A DNA stretch of 5,970 nucleotides from Anaerococcus sp. (GCF_030825785.1 NZ_JAPJPG010000064.1:1-5970); one strand, 5' to 3'. Numbered from the stretch's first letter, positions 1-5,812 are shown. The notes: generated by a model not told the origin, from the letters alone. A program made the numbers and translations.

Positions 1-42
1 AAATAGTGCAAGATAGAAATAATTTTCTTTCTTACACTATTT
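1..42. repeat. Imperfect inverted repeat (long hairpin) at the window edge
   Basis: Bases 1-8 (AAATAGTG) pair perfectly with 35-42 (CACTATTT). After a C/A mismatch, 10-13 pair with 30-33, and after a T/T mismatch, 15-19 pair with 24-28. This gives 17 pairs over 19 positions and a tiny loop. No T-run follows it on the plus strand; whatever follows on the minus strand lies outside the window. It could be a terminator for a gene to the left, an RNA-stabilising stem, or the end of a small repeat element. Confidence 0.6.
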
Positions 43-50
43 ATGGTACT

Positions 51-111
51 AAAAACTGACCTCCTTAAGTTAATTTTTAGGTCTAACTTTTGGGGGTCAG
101 TTCACTTTTTT
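51..111. terminator. Probable bidirectional terminator after the deoxyribosyltransferase gene
   Basis: Bases 54-64 pair with 92-102 over 11 positions with one G-T wobble (core AACTGACC/GGTCAGTT). Inside, after a 2x2 internal loop, 67-72 (AAGTTA) pair with 84-89 (TAACTT). Read on the minus strand, the hairpin begins 7 bases after the TAA stop (110-112) and ends in a short U-tract from A51-A55. Read on the plus strand, it is followed, after a three-base gap, by six T (106-111), so it could also stop a convergent gene entering from the left. The minus-strand U-tract is short, so efficiency is uncertain. Confidence 0.65.
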
Positions 112-622
112 ATAAATTGTTTCGGATGAACTTTTTTAATGCTTCGATTAAGTCGTCTGATGTTTTATAGATTCTTGGTTCATCAAAGGCGTTTGCATCC
201 TTATCTACGTAGGATAGACCTGTTATAAGTTTATTTATATACATAAAATCATTTTGGAAAACATCTTTTTTAATTTCTATAAGCTTATCGTCCCTATCGT
301 TTCCAGTAAGCCTAATGTCTGTATATAGTTGGAAAATTGGGATTCCTCTCTCAAAAGCTATTCCCATTTCACCAGCAAGCCCTAAGTCTTCCGTATCCAT
401 AAGCGCTATCAAAAGATCGGATTCTTTTAGTCTATTATAATCAGCTAATAAAATATCAGCTCCACTTGCAAATCCAGCGGCTTTATCATTGATTGTTAGA
501 TTGGCAGCTGGGTTGTAGAGGTCAATTTTTTCTTTGAATTCTTCTTCGAGAGCATCTTGAACTTTTTTTGCTTGCAATCTTTGACCTTCTATAAATAAAT
601 CGCATCCTAAATATATTTTCAT
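110..622 (-). CDS. Nucleoside 2-deoxyribosyltransferase-like protein
   Basis: This 170-residue protein resembles the nucleoside 2-deoxyribosyltransferase family, cytosolic enzymes that move 2-deoxyribose between nucleobases in salvage. What is visible: an N-terminal KIYLGCDLF strand with an early Tyr (Y4), as in the family's nucleotide-binding fold; acidic residues around D61, D69 (ESDLLIALMD) and D76; and GLAGEMGIAFERGIP, where E85 fits the family's nucleophilic glutamate and GEMGIA its helix. The length is slightly above the usual 150-160 residues. The start is supported by an AGGTGA Shine-Dalgarno site four bases upstream of the ATG. The gene is transcribed alone, divergently from the NAD synthetase gene, and followed by a hairpin terminator. 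The family includes diverged members acting on other nucleosides or nucleotides, so base specificity cannot be read here. Confidence 0.8.
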   Translation of the reverse strand: MKIYLGCDLFIEGQRLQAKKVQDALEEEFKEKIDLYNPAANLTINDKAAGFASGADILLADYNRLKESDLLIALMDTEDLGLAGEMGIAFERGIPIFQLYTDIRLTGNDRDDKLIEIKKDVFQNDFMYINKLITGLSYVDKDANAFDEPRIYKTSDDLIEALKKFIRNNL

Positions 623-639
623 TTTATCACCTCACTTTT

Positions 640-648
640 ATTATAGCA
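640..648 (-). promoter_or_regulatory. Extended -10 promoter for the deoxyribosyltransferase gene
   Basis: Read on the minus strand this is TGCTATAAT, a perfect extended -10 (TGnTATAAT). The -35 region about 17 bases further up (around 663-668) reads TTTCTT and is weak, which an extended -10 can tolerate. The expected RNA start is near 633-634, so the leader would be only about 12 bases and would begin at the Shine-Dalgarno site. Confidence 0.6.
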
Positions 649-670
649 GATAAATTATTATAAAGAAAAA

Positions 671-699
671 TTTACTAATCCTTTTTTATCTCATATAAT
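671..699 (+). promoter_or_regulatory. Promoter candidate for the NAD synthetase unit
   Basis: A TTTACT -35 (671-676, four of six matches to TTGACA) is followed by a 17-base spacer and a perfect TATAAT -10 (694-699). The expected RNA start is about 705-707, only around ten bases before the ATG at 716 and at the GAGAGG ribosome site (705-710). Either the leader is extremely short or another promoter is used; a TATAAA at 659-664 is a weaker upstream option. The minus-strand promoter lies back to back with this one. Confidence 0.55.
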
Positions 700-715
700 A
701 GAAAGAGAGGTATTT

Positions 716-2518
716 ATGAAAAGAAATATAAAAATTTTATCGACAAATTTCGATGTCTGCCTTGGAGACGTCGAAAAAAATGTAATTGAGATTAAAAATA
801 TAGTTAAAAAAGCAGAGAATGAAGGGGTTAATATTCTTTCTTTGCCTGAACTTTGTCTAACTGGTGCTTCTTTGTACGATGCCTACGATGAAGATATTCT
901 TATAGACCAAGTCGAAAAAGCTGTTTGTGATATGTGCGAGTTTACAAAGGACTATGAGCTTCTTGTAGGCATAGGTGCACCGCTAAAAGCTTGTGGGGAA
1001 GTTTTTAACACCTATCTTCTCCTTAAAAAGGGTGAAGTAGTTAGTATCTTTGTAAAAGATAAGCTCAAAAATTATGAAAAGACAGTATTTTCAAACCTTG
1101 CTCCTACTTCATTTAGAATTAATGGTTTAGACCTTCCAGTTAATTCATATCACCCTATAAATATTGGTGGCCTTAGAATAGGAGTATCTATTGGTGAAGA
1201 TGAAAAAAAAGATATCCCTCAAAGTTTATCATCCAAGGCCCTTGGAGTGGATTTGATTTTAAATCCAAATGCCTTTGAAAAAACAGTTCTTTCTAAGCAA
1301 AAGACCCTAGAAGATGTTTCCTTTCTTTCTAAAAATATTGTTTATGTTTCAACGGGAACAGGAACTGGGGAATCCAGCACCGATTGTGTTTACCAAGGTC
1401 TTTGTATCATAGCTTGTGATGGAGAACTTAAAACTTGGGCAACGAATGAGGGTGTCTATTTAACAAAGTCCTTTGAAATTGATGGTAATGGTCCTTGGGC
1501 TTTTACTAAATTTGCTGAAGAAGTAGATAAGGTAAACAAATTTCCATATTTGCCTAGCAAAGATATGGCTGATGATTATGTAAGTGATGTTATGGATATA
1601 GCAACAGAAGCTCTCCTCACAAGGATTAAAAAAATTGGTGTCAATGATGTGTTTCTTGGGGTATCTGGAGGGCTAGATTCAACCATGGCTATCTTATTTA
1701 TAAATGAAGCCTTCAAAAAAGCAGGACTTTCTAAAGAACATATCCACGCCTACACTATGCCTGCCTTTGCCACAAGCAAGAGAACTAAGTCCAATACCTA
1801 TATCCTATGTGAGGCTTTGGGAATTAAGCTTACTGAGATTGATATATCTGAAGCTGTTAAAGTTCACCTAGCTGATATTGGCCACGACCTAGAAAGCCAA
1901 GATACAGCCTACGAAAATGCCCAAGCCAGAGAAAGAACTCAAGTCCTTCTTGACCTTGCCAATATGTATGGGGGAATTGTGATAGGAACTGGGGACTTAT
2001 CTGAATGCATGCAGGGCTTTGCGACCTTTAACGGGGATCATATCAGTAATTACGTCCTAAATGCGACCTTGACCAAGACCCACCTACGCTTTATTGTGGG
2101 TCATATTGCCGAAAATACTGAAAATAAAGACCTGGGCAAGGTCCTAAAAGATATAATCGATACACCGATCTCTCCAGAGCTTAAGAGTGAAGATAAGGGT
2201 ACTATTAGTCAAAAGACAGAAGATATAATAGGTCCTTACGAACTAATCGACTTTTTCATCTACCATCATCTAAAATATCACAGAAGACCAAAAGAAATAT
2301 ATGACCTATCAAGGCTTGCCTTTAGGGATGATTATGAAGATGAAGTTATCAAGAAATGGCTTGTTTCATATTTCAAGAGATTTTCAGCATCACAATTTAA
2401 GAGGGCAACTGCTGTCGATGGTCCAAATATCACAGGTCTTTCAACTTCCCCAAGGCTAGGTTTTAAGATTGCATCAGATATGGCAAGTGACTTGTACTTG
2501 GACGATCTAAATGAATAA
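716..2518 (+). CDS. nadE: NAD synthetase, two-domain (glutamine-dependent type) with altered glutaminase site
   Basis: This cytosolic enzyme makes NAD from nicotinic acid adenine dinucleotide, ATP and a nitrogen donor, the last step of NAD synthesis. The N-terminal part (about 1-260) is a nitrilase-type glutaminase domain: the glutamate is in LPEL (E45), a lysine fits K114 or K116, and GTGTGESSTD (214-223) is conserved. The nucleophile motif, usually ICED, reads IGED, so Gly160 replaces the catalytic Cys. The C-terminal part (about 285-600) looks intact: ATP-pyrophosphatase loop SGGLDS (317-322), TSKRTKSN (353-360), GTGDLSE (424-430), DTPISPEL (482-489) and QKTEDIIGPYEL (499-510). At 600 residues it is somewhat shorter than typical relatives, partly from a gap after LKNY (117-120). 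A GAGAGG ribosome site supports the start. It overlaps the next gene by 8 bases. Synthetase function is near certain; glutamine use is doubtful. Confidence 0.93.
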   Translation: MKRNIKILSTNFDVCLGDVEKNVIEIKNIVKKAENEGVNILSLPELCLTGASLYDAYDEDILIDQVEKAVCDMCEFTKDYELLVGIGAPLKACGEVFNTYLLLKKGEVVSIFVKDKLKNYEKTVFSNLAPTSFRINGLDLPVNSYHPINIGGLRIGVSIGEDEKKDIPQSLSSKALGVDLILNPNAFEKTVLSKQKTLEDVSFLSKNIVYVSTGTGTGESSTDCVYQGLCIIACDGELKTWATNEGVYLTKSFEIDGNGPWAFTKFAEEVDKVNKFPYLPSKDMADDYVSDVMDIATEALLTRIKKIGVNDVFLGVSGGLDSTMAILFINEAFKKAGLSKEHIHAYTMPAFATSKRTKSNTYILCEALGIKLTEIDISEAVKVHLADIGHDLESQDTAYENAQARERTQVLLDLANMYGGIVIGTGDLSECMQGFATFNGDHISNYVLNATLTKTHLRFIVGHIAENTENKDLGKVLKDIIDTPISPELKSEDKGTISQKTEDIIGPYELIDFFIYHHLKYHRRPKEIYDLSRLAFRDDYEDEVIKKWLVSYFKRFSASQFKRATAVDGPNITGLSTSPRLGFKIASDMASDLYLDDLNE

Positions 2519-3314
2519 AAGAAAAATAGGCCTAGGACTTTTGGGAGCAGGTCTTGGCCTAGGCTATTACATCAACAGACAGTGTTTCTATGCAAAGGAA
2601 AAGAGGGTGACTCTTTACTCAAAAAAGTCCAAAAGTCCTATAAGAATCACACAGATATCGGACTTTCATTCCAATGTCCTTGCCAATCTAGGAGAAGTTC
2701 TTAGTAAGATTAAGGAGTTCAATCCTCACTTTATTATCCTTACAGGAGATATTATAGATTATGGGACAGAAAGAAAGATAGAAAGGTCAGTCTTTTTCTT
2801 AAGGCACTTGATGAGTCTAGGTTTTCCCTGCTACTATATAAGTGGCAACCACGAGGAAGCAGGTCCCAATCTCGATGTCTTTGCTAGAGAAATAAAAAAG
2901 CTTGGCATTGTATATTTATTTAATGATCAAAGATCTTTCTATGTGGGGGAAAATATAATAAATCTATATGGTTTGGGCCACTATGCTAGATTTTATGAAA
3001 AATATAAGCCCGAAAAGGATGCTATTAATATTATCCTAAGCCATCTATCAAAAGATGTGAGGGCGGAGGGTACAAGCGACTTTGACTTTATCTTTTCGGG
3101 TCACACCCATGGTGGACAAGTAAGGCTTCCTCTGATTGGAGCTCTCATTAGTCCCGGCGAGGGCTTTCTTCCAGATTATGATTCGGGAGTATTTTCCTAT
3201 AAAAATGGTATAATATATGTCGATAGTGGGCTAGGAAATACCTTCCTGCCATTGAGATTTCTTAATCCAATAGGATATTCCAATATCACTATCGCAAATG
3301 GGCCTGTAGTTTAG
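2511..3314 (+). CDS. Membrane-anchored metallophosphoesterase, YkuE-like
   Basis: This 267-residue calcineurin-type metallophosphoesterase begins with a positive N-terminus (MNKRK) and a Gly/Leu-rich hydrophobic stretch (about 6-21), probably a signal anchor placing the catalytic domain outside the membrane. The metal-site motifs are complete: D51-F-H53, GDIID (D80, D83), GNHE (N113, H114), LSH (H178) and GHTHGG (H198, H200). GLGNTFLPLRFLNP near the end is typical of the YkuE/YaeI group, which has been linked to cell-envelope lipid or phospho-substrate hydrolysis; the substrate here is unknown. The ATG overlaps the end of nadE by 8 bases and has only a weak ribosome site (TGGA, 2499-2502), so translation is probably coupled to nadE. 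The last codons and the stop lie inside the tRNA gene starting at 3300, giving an unusual GPVV tail. Confidence 0.88.
   Translation: MNKRKIGLGLLGAGLGLGYYINRQCFYAKEKRVTLYSKKSKSPIRITQISDFHSNVLANLGEVLSKIKEFNPHFIILTGDIIDYGTERKIERSVFFLRHLMSLGFPCYYISGNHEEAGPNLDVFAREIKKLGIVYLFNDQRSFYVGENIINLYGLGHYARFYEKYKPEKDAINIILSHLSKDVRAEGTSDFDFIFSGHTHGGQVRLPLIGALISPGEGFLPDYDSGVFSYKNGIIYVDSGLGNTFLPLRFLNPIGYSNITIANGPVV
3206..3214 (+). promoter_or_regulatory. Possible internal promoter for the tRNA gene
   Basis: TGGTATAAT is a perfect extended -10 inside the phosphoesterase gene. No good -35 is present at 16-18 bases upstream. The RNA would start near 3221, about 80 bases before the tRNA. It would let the tRNA be made independently of nadE, but the bases also encode conserved protein sequence, so chance cannot be excluded. 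Confidence 0.4.
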
Positions 3315-3373
3315 TGGCAAAACAAGGGTGTCCGAAGCCAAAGATGGGGGTTCGATTCCCTCCAGGCCTGCCA
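3300..3373 (+). tRNA. tRNA-Arg (anticodon CCG), atypical
   Basis: The sequence folds as a tRNA with an encoded CCA. The acceptor stem pairs 3300-3306 with 3363-3369 (seven pairs, the first a G-U), with G73 at 3370 and CCA at 3371-3373. U8 and A9 are at 3307-3308. The D stem GTTT/AAAC (3309-3312/3320-3323) closes a seven-base loop containing GG. The T arm (3346-3362) has five pairs and the loop TTCGATT. The anticodon loop 3330-3336 reads GTCCGAA, placing CCG at 3332-3334, which reads the Arg codon CGG. The anticodon stem is poor: only the three pairs next to the loop form (one a wobble), and A27-A43 and G28-A42 are mismatched. Position 32 is G, and position 20 is C instead of the A used in arginine identity. 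Its first 15 bases overlap the end of the phosphoesterase gene. It may be functional, or decaying toward a pseudogene. Confidence 0.78.
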
Positions 3374-3377
3374 TTTT

Positions 3378-3401
3378 AGTTCGATTCGTCGAACTTTTTT
3401 T
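3378..3401 (+). terminator. Intrinsic terminator after the tRNA
   Basis: AGTTCGA (3378-3384) pairs perfectly with TCGAACT (3389-3395) around a TTCG tetraloop, followed by an unbroken T-run to 3401. It starts five bases after the tRNA CCA end and would end transcripts from both the nadE promoter and any tRNA promoter. Confidence 0.9.
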
Positions 3402-3456
3402 CTTTATAAAGTAAAACTATCTTATAATCTGTGCCTTAGTGAATAGATGTAAAACA

Positions 3457-3484
3457 TTGCTAAATTTTCATTAAAGTATATAAT
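3457..3484 (+). promoter_or_regulatory. Promoter for the reductase-symporter unit
   Basis: TTGCTA (3457-3462, four of six matches) lies 16 bases before a perfect TATAAT (3479-3484). RNA would start near 3491, giving a leader of about 30 bases with an AAGAGG ribosome site (3512-3517) five bases before the ATG at 3523. Another TATAAT at 3423-3428 lacks a good -35 and is a weaker alternative. Confidence 0.6.
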
Positions 3485-3522
3485 AATACAATAGAAACAT
3501 TAAAAATAGAAAAGAGGTTCTT

Positions 3523-4386
3523 ATGAAACTTGGAGTAAGAGATAAGATTTGGATCACAGGTTCTCACGGTAGACTTGGCTCTACCATCTACAGATACCTA
3601 GATCCAATCGATGCAGAAATAGTTGCAACAGACAAAAACGAAGTCGATATTACAAATCAAAAGGAAGTTTCTACTTTCATAGAAAGACTTAGACCAACCA
3701 TAATCGTAAATGCATCAGGTCTATCCAAGAAGAATGAATGTGAGAAAAATCCCGACGAGGCTTATCTTTTAAATGCTATCGGAGCCAAAAACATAGCCAT
3801 ATCAGCCAACCGTCACCAGACCAAAATCGTCCAACTATCAACAGGAGATGTCTTCGACGGTAATACAATCAATCCCTTCAAGGAAATAGATACGCCAAGA
3901 CCTAACACAGTCTATGGTAAGAGTAAGTTTTTAGGAGAAGAATTCGTAAGAAACTTCTCAAACTACTACTTTATAATCAGAGTGTCTAGATTATATTCCA
4001 GGGAAAATGCCTTCGTAGAAAATATAATAGACCAAGCCAAAAAGGGCAAGGTTATAATGCCAAAAGATAGGATTTCATCACCAACACCAGCCTTTGAGCT
4101 AAGTAAGTTTCTAATAGAATTAATTAAAACAAGTAACTTCGGCACCTACCACGCTTCATGCGAAGGCTATTGCTCTCACAAGGAATTTGCCCAAGAAGTA
4201 ATGAACTATATGGGACTAGAAGCGGAAATCGAGGAAGTAATCGATGAAAGTAAAGTTGACATGGTGCCAAGCTTTAGAGGAATTAGAAATTACTACCTAG
4301 ATATAACAGGTGGATATAGATTTAATGATTGGAAATCCGCTCTGCACGAATACATTGACAAGGAGGGACTGAATGGGAAAAAATAA
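3523..4386 (+). CDS. RmlD-like NAD(P)-dependent sugar-nucleotide reductase (dTDP-4-dehydrorhamnose reductase family)
   Basis: This 287-residue protein is an extended short-chain dehydrogenase of the RmlD family, whose best-known member reduces dTDP-4-dehydrorhamnose to dTDP-rhamnose in the cytosol. The Rossmann fold opens with TGSHGRLG (G13, G16, G19), and the acidic residue D37 ends the second strand. The catalytic pair is Y131 and K135 in VYGKSKFLGEEF. The motif normally written STDYVFDG reads STGDVFDG (106-113): the threonine stays, but the following Asp is Gly. The C-terminal NYYLDITGGYRFNDWKSAL resembles the family's ending. Length is normal. No other rhamnose genes are nearby, so the substrate is uncertain; the family also contains non-rhamnose members. 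It starts its own transcript, and its last 14 bases overlap the symporter gene, which it should be co-translated with. Confidence 0.82.
   Translation: MKLGVRDKIWITGSHGRLGSTIYRYLDPIDAEIVATDKNEVDITNQKEVSTFIERLRPTIIVNASGLSKKNECEKNPDEAYLLNAIGAKNIAISANRHQTKIVQLSTGDVFDGNTINPFKEIDTPRPNTVYGKSKFLGEEFVRNFSNYYFIIRVSRLYSRENAFVENIIDQAKKGKVIMPKDRISSPTPAFELSKFLIELIKTSNFGTYHASCEGYCSHKEFAQEVMNYMGLEAEIEEVIDESKVDMVPSFRGIRNYYLDITGGYRFNDWKSALHEYIDKEGLNGKK
4360..4367 (+). promoter_or_regulatory. Strong ribosome binding site for the symporter, inside the reductase gene
   Basis: AAGGAGGG lies five bases before the ATG at 4373, a near-perfect Shine-Dalgarno match. It sits in the reductase codons for Lys-Glu-Gly and fixes the symporter start in the overlap, so the symporter can be translated strongly from the same mRNA. 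Confidence 0.85.
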
Positions 4387-5650
4387 GAAAAAGAAGCTAG
4401 GACTCTCCCAACAAATATTTATAGCCCTAATTGCAGGACTTGTAGTTGGAATCCTAATCCACTACTTCATGCCATCCGGCCACTTCCGTGATGATGTCCT
4501 AGTAGAAGGAATATTTTACACCATAGGACAAGTTTTTATCAGGCTTATGCAAATGCTAGTAGTTCCATTGGTATTCTTCTCTATAGCGGACGGCTGTAGA
4601 AACTTAGGAGATACGGAAACCCTAGGTAAGGTCGGAGTAAGAATCGTATTATTCTACATATGCACAACAGCTCTTGCAATATTTTTATCCCTAATGCTTG
4701 CAAGAATAATTAACCCAGGCAAGGGAATGAATATGAGCCTAGGAGCTAATGAGTTCGAGGTAGACGGAGGAGAAGAATTCTCCCTATCAAAAACCATCCT
4801 AAACTTTGTTCCAACCAACCCAATAGGTGCCCTAGCCAATGGAGAAATGATCCAAATTATTATATTTGCAGTTATAGTGGGTCTGCTTATAGCTTCTATG
4901 GAAGATAGGCTAATTACTCTAGGTAACGTCGTAACAGAGATGAACGATCTAATGATGGGAATGACCATGTGGGTAATGAAACTTGCTCCAATAGGAGTAT
5001 TCTTCCTAATATCAAGGACCTTCGCATCTCTTGGATATGATGTAATAATCTCCATGCTATCATACATGGCGACTGTACTAGGTGGACTTTTAGTACAACT
5101 TATACTTGTCTACATGGTCTTACTTACAGTATTTACTAGAGTCAATCCGATAAACTTCCTAAAGAAGTTTGCTCCAGTAATGACATTCGCCTTCTCTACT
5201 GCATCAAGTAACGCAACAGTTCCAGTAAATATCAAAACCCTAGAAGAAATGGGAGTAGATAGAAAAATATCATCATTTACAATTCCCCTAGGAGCGACCA
5301 TCAACATGGACGGAACTGCAATCATGCAGGGAGTTGCGGTAGTCTTTATTGCAAACGCCTATAACATCGACCTAACGGCAGCAGACTTTGCTACAGTAAT
5401 ACTTACAGCGACAATAGCATCAGTAGGAACAGCAGGAATCCCATCTGTCGGACTGATCACCCTATCCATGGTCCTTCAATCAGTAGGACTTCCAGTAGAA
5501 GGAATAGCCATGATCATGGGAATCGACAGAATCCTAGACATGGCAAGATCTGCCATAAACATCTCAGGAGATGCCACAGGAACAATAATAGTAGCAAACT
5601 CAGTAGGATCCTTTGATAAGGAAAAATATATTAGAATAGTTGAAAAATAA
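4373..5650 (+). CDS. Dicarboxylate/amino acid:cation symporter (glutamate/aspartate type)
   Basis: This 425-residue inner-membrane protein belongs to the DAACS family (GltP/GltT, archaeal Glt-Ph), trimeric elevator transporters that couple Na+ or H+ to uptake. After a basic N-terminus comes a first membrane helix (about 12-33) and further hydrophobic segments. Hairpin 1 carries the serine-rich FSTASSNATVPV (274-285), helix 7 the NMDGT motif (311-315), hairpin 2 the AGIPSVG region (354-360), and helix 8 DMARSAINISGD (389-400). By alignment with Glt-Ph, D389, R392, N396 and D400 match D394, R397, N401 and D405. The Arg that holds the substrate side-chain carboxylate is therefore present, favouring glutamate or aspartate over neutral amino acids; S393 replaces Thr398. 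Length is normal. It is coupled to the reductase and ends at a strong terminator. C4-dicarboxylate or cystine transport is less likely. Confidence 0.92.
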   Translation: MGKNKKKKLGLSQQIFIALIAGLVVGILIHYFMPSGHFRDDVLVEGIFYTIGQVFIRLMQMLVVPLVFFSIADGCRNLGDTETLGKVGVRIVLFYICTTALAIFLSLMLARIINPGKGMNMSLGANEFEVDGGEEFSLSKTILNFVPTNPIGALANGEMIQIIIFAVIVGLLIASMEDRLITLGNVVTEMNDLMMGMTMWVMKLAPIGVFFLISRTFASLGYDVIISMLSYMATVLGGLLVQLILVYMVLLTVFTRVNPINFLKKFAPVMTFAFSTASSNATVPVNIKTLEEMGVDRKISSFTIPLGATINMDGTAIMQGVAVVFIANAYNIDLTAADFATVILTATIASVGTAGIPSVGLITLSMVLQSVGLPVEGIAMIMGIDRILDMARSAINISGDATGTIIVANSVGSFDKEKYIRIVEK

Positions 5651-5655
5651 AAATA

Positions 5656-5692
5656 AATCGGCAAAAGCTTATCAAAAGCTTGCCGATTTTTT
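5656..5692 (+). terminator. Intrinsic terminator after the symporter
   Basis: A stem of 5656-5664 with 5680-5688 (core ATCGGCAA/TTGCCGAT) continues, after two unpaired A (5665-5666), as GCTT (5667-5670) with AAGC (5676-5679), around loop 5671-5675. A run of six T (5687-5692) follows. It begins five bases after the TAA stop. Confidence 0.93.
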
Positions 5693-5711
5693 GTGGGGAA
5701 ATTGATATATT

Positions 5712-5749
5712 TAATCTATTATAAATTATAATAAGCTAATTATAGATTA
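5712..5749. repeat. Short inverted repeat TAATCTAT/ATAGATTA
   Basis: TAATCTAT (5712-5719) is an exact inverted copy of ATAGATTA (5742-5749), separated by 22 bases. In such AT-rich DNA an 8-base match can be chance; it could also be a regulator site. Confidence 0.35.
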
Positions 5750-5752
5750 TTA

Positions 5753-5780
5753 TTTAGAAAGAACTAGTTTAACTTATAAT
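5753..5780 (+). promoter_or_regulatory. Possible promoter upstream of the 5813-5870 inverted repeat
   Basis: TTTAGA (5753-5758, four of six matches to TTGACA) lies 16 bases before a perfect TATAAT (5775-5780). RNA from it would start near 5787 and run through the inverted repeat at 5813-5870. A second TATAAT at 5885-5890 has no good -35. Such matches are common in this composition. Confidence 0.35.
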
Positions 5781-5812
5781 ATATATGAACTTTAAAATTT
5801 TCATTATTTTTC

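Noticed and set aside
623..715. Riboswitch or T-box leader upstream of nadE
   Set aside because: The space is too short and holds only promoters and ribosome sites.
3300..3373. tRNA-Gly with anticodon TCC
   Set aside because: Placing TCC as anticodon would put G at the invariant U33 position and break the anticodon stem further; CCG with U33 at 3331 fits the arm spacing.
3402..3522. Small gene or riboswitch between the tRNA terminator and the reductase
   Set aside because: No open frame with a ribosome site and no stable paired structure beyond the promoter elements.
4654..5067. Open frame of 137 codons on the minus strand
   Set aside because: It lies wholly inside the symporter gene, has no family features, and its hydrophobic content mirrors the membrane segments on the other strand.
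5110..5325. Open frame of 71 codons on the minus strand
   Set aside because: Antisense shadow of the conserved symporter core, with no domain features.
5476..5664. Open frame of 62 codons on the minus strand
   Set aside because: It runs from inside the terminator stem into the antisense of symporter helix 8; no promoter or recognisable domain.
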